64,000 nucleotides of DNA, taken from REEB95 sp963785735 (GTDB taxonomy: Bacteria > Pseudomonadota > Alphaproteobacteria > ATCC43930 > CGMCC-115725). This document shows, in pieces, positions 1-7,933 of this stretch. The position numbers were made by a program, and so were the translations under genes. A model generated the notes under the pieces. The model made no database searches. It saw nothing but the letters and a program-made list of their open reading frames with translations, and was not told where the DNA came from. The stretch is taken from positions 620,001 to 684,000 of the forward strand of contig CAWAWJ010000001.1 of assembly GCA_963785735.1 (NCBI GenBank), in the 5' to 3' direction. The number at the start of each line of letters is the position of its first letter. Positions within the stretch are counted from its first letter, which is position 1.

Positions 1-1
1 G

Positions 2-712
2 CGCGCTCATATCGTGCTGGCGTCCCTGGAAAAAGTCGTGCCGACGCTCGAGGACGCGGCGACCATCCTGCGGCTTTTGGCGCGCTCGGCCACCGGCCAG
101 GAATTCTCGGCCTACACCACCGTCTCGACCGGCCCGCGCCGCGCTTCCGACATCGACGGGCCGGGGCAATATCACGTCGTGCTGCTCGACAACGGGCGCA
201 GCGCGCTTTTGGGCACCGAGTTCGAGGACATGCTGCGCTGCATCCGCTGCGCCGCCTGCCTCAACCATTGCCCGGTCTATGAGGCGGTGGGCGGCAAGGC
301 TTATGGCTGGGTCTATCCCGGGCCGATGGGCGCGGTGCTGACGCCCTCGCTCTTGGGCATCGAGGAGGCGGGCAATCTCCCCAACGCCTCGACGTTTTGC
401 GGCCGGTGCGAAAGCGTCTGCCCGATGAAAATTCCGCTGCCGAATATGATGCGGCATTGGCGCGAGCGCGAATTCTCGCGCCACCTTTCGCCCCCGGCCG
501 CGCGCTGGGGCATCGCGGTCTGGGCGTTTTTGGCGACGCGGCCGCCTCTCTATCACGCCGTGGCCGAGCTGGCCGCGCGGCTGCTGGGTTTCTTCGGCAA
601 AAGAAGCGGCCGGTTCCGCACGCTGCCTTTGGCTTCGGGCTGGACCGATACGCGCGACATGCCCGCGCCCCAAGGCCGCAGTTTCCATAGTCTATGGAAG
701 GCGCGGTCATGA
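2..712 (+). CDS. lutB: LutB-type lactate utilisation iron-sulfur protein (5' end outside window)
   Basis: C-terminal part of LutB, the iron-sulfur subunit of the LutABC complex that oxidises L-lactate to pyruvate in the cytoplasm. The frame is open from the first bases, so the start lies upstream of the window. Two ferredoxin-type 4Fe-4S motifs are visible: CIRCAACLNHCP (C-x2-C-x2-C-x3-C) and CGRCESVCP. The gene ends in an ATGA overlap with lutC, which supports the assignment and translational coupling. lutA is expected just upstream but is not visible. Confidence 0.9.
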   Translation, partial: RAHIVLASLEKVVPTLEDAATILRLLARSATGQEFSAYTTVSTGPRRASDIDGPGQYHVVLLDNGRSALLGTEFEDMLRCIRCAACLNHCPVYEAVGGKAYGWVYPGPMGAVLTPSLLGIEEAGNLPNASTFCGRCESVCPMKIPLPNMMRHWREREFSRHLSPPAARWGIAVWAFLATRPPLYHAVAELAARLLGFFGKRSGRFRTLPLASGWTDTRDMPAPQGRSFHSLWKARS

Positions 713-1422
713 GCGGCGCGGCGCGTACCCAAATGCTGGACCGCATCCGCCGCGCGCTCAAACGCGGGCCGCTCGACGAGCAAGCCGCCGCGCCGCTCCG
801 GGCGCGGCTCAAAGAACACAAGCGCAATCTCATCCCGAGGCGCGCGGCGGGCCTCGACCATCGCGGCCAGCTCGCGCTTTTCACCGCCATGGCCGAGGGC
901 GTCAGCGCCACGGTGGCGCGGGTATCCTCCGTACAAGACGTGCCGGGCGCGGTGGCGGATTATCTCTCGCGGCTCAATCTGCCGGCGCGGCTGGTGATGG
1001 CGCCCGATCACGAGCTCGCCGGCATTCCCTGGGCCGCGCGGCCGCTCCTCGAGATCCGCAAGGGCCGCGCCGAGGATGGCGACGCCGTGGGCGTGACATC
1101 CTGCTTCGCCGCCGTGGCCGAGACCGGCACGCTGATGCTGCTGTCCGGGCCCGAAAGCCCGACGCGCAATAATTTCCTGCCCGACACGCATATCGTCGTC
1201 TTGCGCGCCGATCGGATCGCCGCCTCCTATGAGGACGGCTTCGACCAGCTTCGCCGCAAATTCGCCAAGCCGGATGGGAGCTTCGTCATGCCGCGCACGG
1301 TCAATTTCATCACCGGCCCGTCGCGCACCGCCGATATCGAGCAGAAGATCGAGCTCGGCGCGCATGGGCCGCGCCGCCTGCATATCGTATTGGTCGATGA
1401 GGGCGGGGATGGCCAGGCTTAG
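709..1422 (+). CDS. lutC: LutC-type lactate utilisation protein (LUD domain)
   Basis: A LUD-domain (DUF162) protein of about 237 residues, the third subunit of the LutABC lactate oxidation complex. The ATG at 709 overlaps the lutB stop as ATGA. An in-frame ATG at 694 is possible but would overlap lutB further. The stretch GVTSCFAAVAETGTLML and the C-terminal GPSRTADIEQKIELGAHGP are characteristic of the family. It is cotranscribed with lutB, and its 3' end overlaps the following Smr gene by 14 bases. Confidence 0.9.
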   Translation: MSGAARTQMLDRIRRALKRGPLDEQAAAPLRARLKEHKRNLIPRRAAGLDHRGQLALFTAMAEGVSATVARVSSVQDVPGAVADYLSRLNLPARLVMAPDHELAGIPWAARPLLEIRKGRAEDGDAVGVTSCFAAVAETGTLMLLSGPESPTRNNFLPDTHIVVLRADRIAASYEDGFDQLRRKFAKPDGSFVMPRTVNFITGPSRTADIEQKIELGAHGPRRLHIVLVDEGGDGQA

Positions 1423-1927
1423 ACGTGAGGACAGCGATCTCTTCCGCGCGGCGATGCGCGGCGTGAAGCCGCTCGGCCCGGTCAAGCCGCCCAAAATCCC
1501 CGTCCCGCCGCCGCAACGCGAAGCCGCGCCGAAGCCCGCCGCGCTCCGGCCCGCTCCCCAGCCTTCGCCCAAGGCCATGCCGCCGCTCGCCATCGGAACC
1601 GGTTCCGATATCGACCGCGCCAGCTTCGAGCGGCTGAAACGCGGCCAGATGGAAATCGAGGCGCGGCTCGATCTTCATGGCAAGACCCAGGACGAGGCGC
1701 ACCGCGCGCTCTCGTCTTTCATCGCCCGCGCCCAATCCCGGGGCGCGCGTCTGGCGCTGGTCGTCACCGGCAAGGGCCGCGAAGGCAAGGGCGTGTTGCG
1801 GGAATCCGTGCCGCGCTGGCTCAACGAGCCGGCTTTGCGCGCCCGTATCCTGGCCTTGGCCAATGCCCAGCCGCGCGACGGCGGATCGGGCGCGCTTTAT
1901 GTGCTGTTGCGCAAAACCCGGTCATGA
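1409..1927 (+). CDS. Smr/MutS2-type nuclease-domain protein
   Basis: A 172-residue protein with a proline-rich N-terminal linker (about residues 20-60) and a C-terminal Smr domain. The domain shows the LDLHGKTQDEAH motif and the TGKGREGKGVL and GGSGALYVLLRK segments typical of the fold. Smr domains of the MutS2 family bind or nick nucleic acids; the target of this stand-alone alphaproteobacterial form is not known. The ATG at 1409 lies inside the end of lutC. Placement before hslUV and his genes is a common alphaproteobacterial order. Confidence 0.85.
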   Translation: MARLRREDSDLFRAAMRGVKPLGPVKPPKIPVPPPQREAAPKPAALRPAPQPSPKAMPPLAIGTGSDIDRASFERLKRGQMEIEARLDLHGKTQDEAHRALSSFIARAQSRGARLALVVTGKGREGKGVLRESVPRWLNEPALRARILALANAQPRDGGSGALYVLLRKTRS

Positions 1928-2367
1928 CCCCGTTCGGCGTCAAGCTTAGGCAATTGCGCGGCATCCGCGGCATCAAGCTCAAGGACATGGCCGACGCGCT
2001 GGGCGTTTCGGCGGCCTATCTCTCGGCCTTGGAACACGGGCGGCGCGGCAGGCCGACACACGCCATGGTGGTGGCGATCTGCGCCCAGCTCAACATCATC
2101 TGGGACGAGGCCGACGAGCTGATGCGCTTGGCGCGCCTTTCCCATCCGCGCATCACCGTCGACACGGCGGGGCTTTCATCCGAGGCGACCGAGCTCGCCA
2201 ATCTTCTCGCCGAGCGCATCCGCAAATTGGCGCCCGAGCGGGTGGAGCGGCTGCTCGATCTGCTTAAATCCGCGCCCATGCATCAGCATCGCCCGGTTGC
2301 GCGAGGTTCGAGAAACCCGGGGCGCAAACTCCATAAAATTTCCGTAAAACGTTCCGCGGTAAAGTAA
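1924..2367 (+). CDS. XRE-family helix-turn-helix regulator
   Basis: A 147-residue protein with an N-terminal Cro/C1-type helix-turn-helix at about residues 5-60 (KDMADALGVSAAYLSALEHG is the recognition region). A helical segment rich in Leu, Glu and Arg follows, then a basic tail. It overlaps the Smr gene as ATGA, so the two are probably translated from one message. The target genes cannot be told from the sequence. It is likely a cytoplasmic DNA-binding protein. Confidence 0.85.
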   Translation: MTPFGVKLRQLRGIRGIKLKDMADALGVSAAYLSALEHGRRGRPTHAMVVAICAQLNIIWDEADELMRLARLSHPRITVDTAGLSSEATELANLLAERIRKLAPERVERLLDLLKSAPMHQHRPVARGSRNPGRKLHKISVKRSAVK

Positions 2368-2522
2368 GGGGCGGTCAAATAATGGGCGGTCCGCGAGCAA
2401 ACGCCTAAAAATAACATTTGCTTTCGACCCCATCCGCCCCCACCTTAGCCGGGCAATCTCACGGCTCGCGCGCGCTTACGATCACAACCGATCTTGCAAC
2501 CCCGACCTTCGGATTGACTGCC

Positions 2523-2541
2523 GCCGTGGGCTTTCCACGGC
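2523..2541 (+). promoter_or_regulatory. hairpin in cold-shock gene leader
   Basis: A perfect 7-bp inverted repeat GCCGTGG / CCACGGC with a GCTTT loop ends 10 bases before the GGAGA ribosome binding site of the cold-shock gene. The 195-base region 2368-2563 holds no gene and is probably its long 5' leader, a usual feature of cold-shock mRNAs whose folding changes with temperature. The regulatory role here is inferred. Confidence 0.45.
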
Positions 2542-2563
2542 ACTAACACTTGGAGACACTCTC

Positions 2564-2770
2564 TTGGCTATCGGCACCGTCAAATGGTTCAACGCCCAAA
2601 AGGGCTTCGGCTTCATCCGTCCGGACGACGGCGGCAAGGATGTGTTCGTTCACATCTCCGCGGTCGAACGCGCGGGCCTGGGCTCGCTCAACGAAGGGCA
2701 GAAGGTCAAATACGAGGTCGCGATGGATCGCGGCAAGAGCGCGGCGGCGAATCTCGCCATCGCCGACTAA
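2564..2770 (+). CDS. cold-shock protein (CspA family)
   Basis: A 68-residue single cold-shock domain with both RNA-binding motifs: GFGFI (RNP1) and VFVHIS (RNP2). It begins GTVKWFNAQKGFGFI, typical of the family. CSD proteins bind single-stranded RNA or DNA and melt mRNA structure at low temperature. Translation starts at TTG, placed 7 bases after GGAGA at 2552-2556. The gene is monocistronic: a long leader precedes it and a strong terminator follows. Confidence 0.95.
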   Translation: MAIGTVKWFNAQKGFGFIRPDDGGKDVFVHISAVERAGLGSLNEGQKVKYEVAMDRGKSAAANLAIAD

Positions 2771-2794
2771 ACGAAACGGCTTAAACCGCCGAGG

Positions 2795-2828
2795 AAGGGC
2801 GCCCCCGAAACGGGGCGCCCTTTTTCTT
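2795..2828 (+). terminator. rho-independent terminator of the cold-shock gene
   Basis: An 11-bp GC-rich stem (2795-2805 pairing with 2812-2822) with a CGAAAC loop is followed directly by a T-rich run from 2821. It separates the cold-shock gene from the convergent hslU. Confidence 0.9.
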
Positions 2829-2843
2829 TTGAGAGCCGAATTT

Positions 2844-4157
2844 TCAGAGAATGAATTTCGACAGATCGGCGTTCTTGGCGAGGGCACCCACCCGCGTTTT
2901 CACATAGTCGCGGTCGATGGTCACCGTGGCGCCCTTCTTCTGGTCCGAGGCGGCGAAGCTGATCTCTTCGAGGAGCCTTTCCATCACGGTGTGGAGCCGG
3001 CGCGCGCCGATATTCTCGATATTCGAGTTGATCTCCTCGGCCAAGCGCGCGATCTCGTCGATCGCTTCGGGCGCGAAGTCGAGCGTAACGCCCTCGGTCG
3101 CCATCAAGGCCTTGTATTGAATGATCAAACTGGCCTCGGGCTCGGTCAAAATGCGGCGCAAATCCTCGCGCGTCAGCGGCTTCAGCTCGACCCGTATCGG
3201 CAGCCGCCCCTGCAATTCGGGCAGCAGATCCGAGGGCTTGGCGAGATGGAACGCGCCCGAGGCGATGAACAGAATATGGTCGGTCTTGACCGGCCCATAT
3301 TTGGTCGCGACCGTGGTGCCCTCGATCAGCGGCAGCAAATCGCGCTGCACGCCTTCGCGGCTCACATCGGCGCCGATGCGCTCGCCCGAGCGGCCGGCGA
3401 TCTTGTCGAGCTCGTCGATGAAGACGATGCCGTTCTGCTCCGCCGCCGTAATCGCCTCCTTGGCGACCTTTTCCTGGTCCAAAAGCTTGTCGCTTTCCTC
3501 GCGCAACAACAAAGCTTGCGCCTCGGCCACATTCATCTTGCGCGGCTTGGTGCGCCCGCCGGTCATCTTGCCGAGCATCTCGCCGAGATTGACCATGCCG
3601 AGCTGCGCCCCCGGCATGCCGGGGATCTCGAAGCTGGGCATGCCGCCCGAATCCTGCACCTGGATTTCGATCTCACGGTTTTCCAATTCGCCGCCGCGCA
3701 GCATCTTGCGGAATTTGGCGCGGGTATCGGGCCCGGCGCCCGGCCCCACCAGCACGTCGAGGACGCGCTCCTCGGCGGCGAGCTCGGCCTTGCTTTCGAC
3801 CTCCTTGCGCAATCTTTCCCGGGTGAGCGCCAAGGACACCTCGATCAAATCGCGCACGATCTGCTCGACGTCGCGGCCGACATAACCCACCTCGGTGAAC
3901 TTGGTCGCCTCGACCTTGATGAAGGGCGCCTGGGCGAGCTTGGCGAGTCTTCGCGCGATCTCGGTCTTGCCGATGCCGGTCGGGCCGATCATCAGGATGT
4001 TCTTGGGCAAAACCTCGTCGCGCAGCTCGGGCGCCAGTTGCTGGCGGCGCCAGCGGTTCCTGAGCGCGATGGCGACGGCGCGCTTGGCGTCGTTCTGGCC
4101 GACGATGTGGCGGTCGAGCTCGGAGACGATCTCGCGCGGGCTGAAGGATGAACTCAT
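2844..4157 (-). CDS. hslU: ATP-dependent protease ATPase subunit HslU
   Basis: AAA+ unfoldase of the HslUV (ClpYQ) protease: it unfolds substrates and feeds them into the HslV chamber. It has 437 residues, the usual length. Walker A is GPTGIGKT at about residues 58-65, Walker B is GIVFIDELDK, and the C-terminus DLSKFIL matches the tail that docks into HslV. The start was set at 4157 (MSSSFSPREIVSELD); the longer frame to 4295 only reads into hslV. It lies 4 bases after the hslV stop, so the two form one operon. Confidence 0.96.
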   Translation of the reverse strand: MSSSFSPREIVSELDRHIVGQNDAKRAVAIALRNRWRRQQLAPELRDEVLPKNILMIGPTGIGKTEIARRLAKLAQAPFIKVEATKFTEVGYVGRDVEQIVRDLIEVSLALTRERLRKEVESKAELAAEERVLDVLVGPGAGPDTRAKFRKMLRGGELENREIEIQVQDSGGMPSFEIPGMPGAQLGMVNLGEMLGKMTGGRTKPRKMNVAEAQALLLREESDKLLDQEKVAKEAITAAEQNGIVFIDELDKIAGRSGERIGADVSREGVQRDLLPLIEGTTVATKYGPVKTDHILFIASGAFHLAKPSDLLPELQGRLPIRVELKPLTREDLRRILTEPEASLIIQYKALMATEGVTLDFAPEAIDEIARLAEEINSNIENIGARRLHTVMERLLEEISFAASDQKKGATVTIDRDYVKTRVGALAKNADLSKFIL

Positions 4158-4161
4158 GCGG

Positions 4162-4710
4162 TTACAGGCTTTCGAGCGTGACGTTGGCGTTGGTGAAGAT
4201 GCAGATCTCGGCCGCGATCGCCATAGCTTTCCTGACGATGGCCTCGGCGTCGAGGTCCTTGCGGTCGTAAAGCGCCCGCGCCGCCGCCAGCGCATAAGGC
4301 CCGCCCGAGCCGATGCCGATGATGCCGTATTCGGGTTCGAGCACGTCGCCGGTGCCCGACAGCACCAGCGAGGCCTCCTTGTCGGCCACCGCCATCATGG
4401 CTTCGAGCCGGCGCAGGTAACGGTCGGTGCGCCAATCCTTGGCGAGCTCGACGCAGGCGCGGGTGAGCTGGCCCGGATGCTGTTCGAGCTTGGCTTCGAG
4501 CCGCTCGAACAGCGCGAAGGCGTCGGCGGTGGCGCCGGCGAAACCGGCGATCACCTTGCCGCCGCCGAGACGGCGCAGTTTCTTGGCGTTCGACTTGACG
4601 ATGGTGTTGCCCATGGTGACCTGGCCGTCGCCGCCGATCACCACCTTGCCGTCCTTGCGCACGCACAGAATCGTGGTGCCGTGCCAGGTCTTCGGGTCCG
4701 AATTGTCCAT
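4162..4710 (-). CDS. hslV: ATP-dependent protease peptidase subunit HslV
   Basis: Threonine peptidase of the HslUV complex, 182 residues. An 11-residue propeptide ending WHG precedes the catalytic Thr12 of TTILCVRKDGKVVIGGDGQ; removal of the propeptide frees the nucleophile. Gly-rich segments GGDGQVTMGNT and GIGSGGPYA match proteasome-like family members. It is the first gene of the hslV-hslU operon and is preceded by an RpoH-like promoter. Confidence 0.96.
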   Translation of the reverse strand: MDNSDPKTWHGTTILCVRKDGKVVIGGDGQVTMGNTIVKSNAKKLRRLGGGKVIAGFAGATADAFALFERLEAKLEQHPGQLTRACVELAKDWRTDRYLRRLEAMMAVADKEASLVLSGTGDVLEPEYGIIGIGSGGPYALAAARALYDRKDLDAEAIVRKAMAIAAEICIFTNANVTLESL

Positions 4711-4744
4711 GAGAGCCTTAATTGGAGGGAGTGAATGGAGTTAA

Positions 4745-4773
4745 AATGTAGGCGGTCCCGGCGGTTAATCAAG
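4745..4773 (-). promoter_or_regulatory. probable heat-shock (RpoH) promoter of hslVU
   Basis: Read on the minus strand, CTTG at 4773-4770 is followed after 17 bases by CCTACAT at 4752-4746. This fits the alphaproteobacterial sigma-32 pattern CTTG-N17/18-CYTATNT with one mismatch, 35 bases upstream of the hslV start. The hslVU operon is a classic RpoH target, so context and sequence agree. A sigma-70 reading (TTGATT-N16-TACATT) is also possible. Confidence 0.55.
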
Positions 4774-4835
4774 ACGCGCCACTGGCGGCTCGCCTCCGCT
4801 CCTGCTACAACGCGGCCTGCAAGGAACCCGAACCC

Positions 4836-5498
4836 ATGGCCAAAACCAAGGCGAAATCAAAGGCTAAGCCGCCCCGGGCCAAGGGGCGGCCCAACCCCGG
4901 CAGGACGGCGTCGGTCGAGCGCAAGACGCGCGAGACGCGCATCGTTGCGCGCGTCAATCTCGACGGCAGCGGGAAATACAAGGTCAAGACCGGGATCGGC
5001 TTCCTCGACCACATGATGGAACAGCTCTCGCGCCACAGCCTCATAGACCTCGAGCTCGAGGCGCAGGGCGATCTGCACATCGATTTCCACCACACCACCG
5101 AGGATTCGGGCTACGTCGTCGGCGAAGCCGTCGCCAAGGCGCTGGGCGAGCGCAAGGGGATATCGCGCTGGGGCTCGGCTTTGGTGCCGATGGACGAAAC
5201 GCTGACGCGGGTTGCGCTCGACGCCTCGAACCGGCCCTATCTCATCTGGAAGGTGAAGTTCTCCAAGCCCAAGCTCGGCGAGATGGACACGGAGCTGTTC
5301 AAGGAATGGTTCCAGGCCTTCGTCCAGACCGCCGGGGTGACGCTCCACGTCGAGAATCTCTACGGCGAGAACAATCACCATATCGTCGAGTCCTGCTACA
5401 AGGGCCTGGCGCGGGCGTTGCGCCAGGCGGTTGCGATCGACCCGCGCGCGGGTGCGGCGATTCCCTCGACCAAGGGCGTGCTCGGCGGAAGTCTCTGA
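4836..5498 (+). CDS. hisB: imidazoleglycerol-phosphate dehydratase
   Basis: Sixth step of histidine synthesis: dehydrates imidazole glycerol phosphate to imidazole acetol phosphate with two manganese ions. The HHTTED and ENNHHIVES metal-binding motifs are present, as is GFLDHMMEQLSRHS. The protein has 220 residues because of an unusual Lys/Ala/Pro-rich N-terminal extension of about 24 residues before RTASVERKTRET, where most HisB proteins begin. AAGGAA precedes the chosen ATG. The stop overlaps hisH as TGATG. It is a monofunctional HisB without a phosphatase domain. Confidence 0.95.
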   Translation: MAKTKAKSKAKPPRAKGRPNPGRTASVERKTRETRIVARVNLDGSGKYKVKTGIGFLDHMMEQLSRHSLIDLELEAQGDLHIDFHHTTEDSGYVVGEAVAKALGERKGISRWGSALVPMDETLTRVALDASNRPYLIWKVKFSKPKLGEMDTELFKEWFQAFVQTAGVTLHVENLYGENNHHIVESCYKGLARALRQAVAIDPRAGAAIPSTKGVLGGSL

Positions 5499-6139
5499 TG
5501 TCCATCGCGTTGATCGATTACGGCTCGGGCAATTTGCGCTCGGCCGCGAAGGCGTTCGAGCGCGCTGCGCGCGAGGCAGGGCTTGCGGCCGACATCCAGG
5601 TGACGAGCGACGCGAAGATCGTGGCCGCGGCCGACCGGATCGTGCTGCCCGGCGTCGGCGCCTTCGCCGATTGCAAGCGCGGGCTTATGGCCGTGCCCGG
5701 CATGGGCGAGGCCCTGGAAGAGGCGGTCATCAAAAAATCGCGCCCCTTTCTCGGCATCTGCGTTGGCATGCAATTGATGGCGGCGCGCGGGCTCGAATTC
5801 GCCGTGACGCCGGGCCTCGGGTGGATTCCGGGCGAGGTGGTGGCGATCGAGCCCAAGGACAAGTCGCTCAAAATCCCGCATATGGGCTGGAACGAACTCC
5901 AGCTTTTCCGCGCTCATCCGATGCTGGAAGGGATCAAGACCGGCGACCACGCCTATTTCGTCCACTCCTACCGCTTCGCCGCCGCGGCTTCGGCCGATGT
6001 CTGGGCCTCGGTCGACTATGGCGGGCCGATCACGGCGGCGGTCGGCCGCGACAATCTTTTCGGCGTGCAGTTTCATCCTGAGAAAAGCCAGGCGACAGGC
6101 TTGAGGCTCATATCCAATTTCCTGCGGTGGAAACCGTGA
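5498..6139 (+). CDS. hisH: imidazole glycerol phosphate synthase glutaminase subunit
   Basis: Class I glutamine amidotransferase that supplies ammonia to HisF, 213 residues. The nucleophile Cys lies in FLGICVGMQLM, and the His-Glu pair lies in GVQFHPEKSQ. It starts MSIALIDYGSGNLRS at the ATG overlapping the hisB stop. The gene order hisB-hisH-hisA-hisF is conserved in alphaproteobacteria. The 3' end overlaps hisA. Confidence 0.95.
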   Translation: MSIALIDYGSGNLRSAAKAFERAAREAGLAADIQVTSDAKIVAAADRIVLPGVGAFADCKRGLMAVPGMGEALEEAVIKKSRPFLGICVGMQLMAARGLEFAVTPGLGWIPGEVVAIEPKDKSLKIPHMGWNELQLFRAHPMLEGIKTGDHAYFVHSYRFAAAASADVWASVDYGGPITAAVGRDNLFGVQFHPEKSQATGLRLISNFLRWKP

Positions 6140-6861
6140 TCCTCTACCCCGCCATCGATCTGAAGGAGGGCCGCGTCGTGCGGCTGATCCAAGGCGACAT
6201 GGCTCAAGCGACCGTGTTCAACGACGACCCGGCGGATCAGGCGCGGAAATTCGCCGCCGCTGGCGTGCAATGGATTCACGTGGTCGATCTCGACGGCGCC
6301 TTTGCCGGAAGGCCAGCTAACTTTTTGGCAGTGATGAATATTCTTACTGTCGCGAAAGAGAAAAAGTTTCAAGTACAGCTAGGTGGTGGTATCCGCGATC
6401 TGGCGATGATTGATAATTGGTTGGAGCATGGCGTGGCTCGGGTGGTGCTGGGCACGGCGGCGGTAAAGAATCCTGCTCTCGTTAAAGATGCCTGCGAGAA
6501 ATATCCCGACCGCGTGGCGCTGGGCATTGATGCGCGCCAGGGCAAGGTGGCGGTCGAAGGCTGGGTCCAAAGTACGGAGATCACCGCGCTCGACCTCGCC
6601 CGCAAATTCGAGGGCGCGGGGGCGGCGGCGATCATCTACACCGACATCGAGCGCGACGGCGCGCTCCAAGGCGTCAATGTGGAAGCCACGGCGGAACTGG
6701 CGCGCGCAGTGAAAACTCCGGTCATCGCCTCGGGCGGGATCGCTTCGCTCGACGACATCGCGGCGCTCAAAGCCAAGGGCATTCCGGGCGCGATACTGGG
6801 CCGGGCGCTTTATGACGGGCGGGTCGATTTGAAATCGGCGCTCGCCTTGGCGGGGCGTTGA
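6136..6861 (+). CDS. hisA: ProFAR isomerase HisA
   Basis: TIM-barrel isomerase converting ProFAR to PRFAR in histidine synthesis, about 241 residues. The catalytic Asp residues are in YPAIDLKEGR and LGIDARQGK; phosphate loops GGGIRDL and ASGGIAS are present. I prefer the GTG at 6136, giving MILYPAIDLK and a GTGA overlap with hisH, over the GTG at 6127. A stretch around 6310-6440 is only about 45% GC with unusual wobble choices, unlike the rest of the gene, although the protein reads normally through it. Confidence 0.93.
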   Translation: MILYPAIDLKEGRVVRLIQGDMAQATVFNDDPADQARKFAAAGVQWIHVVDLDGAFAGRPANFLAVMNILTVAKEKKFQVQLGGGIRDLAMIDNWLEHGVARVVLGTAAVKNPALVKDACEKYPDRVALGIDARQGKVAVEGWVQSTEITALDLARKFEGAGAAAIIYTDIERDGALQGVNVEATAELARAVKTPVIASGGIASLDDIAALKAKGIPGAILGRALYDGRVDLKSALALAGR

Positions 6862-6862
6862 G

Positions 6863-7621
6863 ATGCTGAAAATCCGCGTCATCCCCTGCCTCGACGTCAA
6901 GGACGGCCGCGTGGTGAAAGGCGTGCATTTCGTCAATCTGAAGGACGCGGGCGATCCGGTAGAACAGGCCAAGATCTACGATGCCGAAGGCGCCGACGAG
7001 CTGTGTTTCCTCGACATCACCGCCTCTTCCGAAAACCGCGCCACGCTTTACGACGCGGTCAGGCGCACCGCCGAGCAATGCTTTATGCCTTTGACCGTGG
7101 GCGGCGGCGTGCGTTCGGTCGAGGATATCCGCACCCTCCTCCTGGCCGGGGCCGACAAGACCTCGATCAACACCGCGGCGGTGGCGCGCCCCGATCTGGT
7201 GCGCGAGGCGGCGGAGAAATTCGGCAGCCAATGCATCGTCGTCGCCATCGACGCCAAGGCTTCGGGCCCCGGCAAATGGGAGGTCTTCACCCATGGCGGC
7301 AGGCAAGCGACCGGCATCGACGCGGTCGACTGGGCGAAACGCATGACGCAATCGGGCGCGGGCGAAATCCTGCTCACCTCGATGGACCGCGACGGCACCA
7401 AATTGGGCTTCGATCTGGGCCTGACCCGCGAAGTGGCCGACGCGGTGCCGGTGCCGGTGATCGCCTCGGGCGGCGTCGGCTCGCTCGACGATCTGGCGGC
7501 GGGGGTGATCGAAGGCCACGCCTCGGCGGTGCTCGCCGCCTCGATCTTCCATTTCGGCGAATTCACCGTCGCCCAGGCCAAGGCGCGGCTCAAGGCGGCG
7601 GGGATACCGGTCAGGCTTTAG
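6863..7621 (+). CDS. hisF: imidazole glycerol phosphate synthase cyclase subunit
   Basis: TIM-barrel cyclase that joins PRFAR and HisH-derived ammonia to give IGP and AICAR; 252 residues, usual length. The two catalytic Asp residues are in IPCLDVKDGRVVKG and VVAIDAK; the phosphate-binding loops GGGVRS and ASGGVGS are clear. One base separates it from hisA. In many relatives hisE follows directly; here about 2.5 kb on the opposite strand intervenes. Confidence 0.96.
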   Translation: MLKIRVIPCLDVKDGRVVKGVHFVNLKDAGDPVEQAKIYDAEGADELCFLDITASSENRATLYDAVRRTAEQCFMPLTVGGGVRSVEDIRTLLLAGADKTSINTAAVARPDLVREAAEKFGSQCIVVAIDAKASGPGKWEVFTHGGRQATGIDAVDWAKRMTQSGAGEILLTSMDRDGTKLGFDLGLTREVADAVPVPVIASGGVGSLDDLAAGVIEGHASAVLAASIFHFGEFTVAQAKARLKAAGIPVRL

Positions 7622-7643
7622 AGTCGCGGCGTTAGGCGAAGGC

Positions 7644-7844
7644 TCATTGCTTCGCCCAGAAGCCAGGAGATTGACCGATCTCGCGCCGGCGCTCGGCCTC
7701 TTCCTCCAAGGCGAAAGGCAATTCCTCCTGCGCCTCGGAGAGCGCCTTGAGCGCCGCTTGCCGCTGGTTTTCCGACAGGCTCTTGAGTTTCAACAGCTCT
7801 TTATAATGTTTGATATTAAGCCGAATGATAAAGGACGCTTCCAT
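7644..7844 (-). CDS. small conserved-type protein of unknown function
   Basis: A 66-residue, highly charged and probably all-helical protein. The segment IIRLNIKHYKELLKLKSLSE followed by a Glu-rich helix resembles short alphaproteobacterial hypothetical proteins with an N-I-x-H-Y-x-x-L-L pattern; this is from memory of the family, not a search. A GGGGA lies 8 bases before the ATG. No signal peptide or membrane segment is seen. It ends just after hisF, convergent with it. Confidence 0.55.
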   Translation of the reverse strand: MEASFIIRLNIKHYKELLKLKSLSENQRQAALKALSEAQEELPFALEEEAERRREIGQSPGFWAKQ

Positions 7845-7933
7845 GATCGCATCCCCGTGGTAATGGTCTGTCCATTAAACACCCCGCGAATCCGCGCTGG
7901 AAGATTCGGAAAATACTCAGGGGCTGGCCGGGT

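Noticed and set aside
2550..4151. Plus-strand 533-codon frame over hslU
   Set aside because: Antisense shadow of hslU; composition is His/Arg/Leu-rich without domain features.
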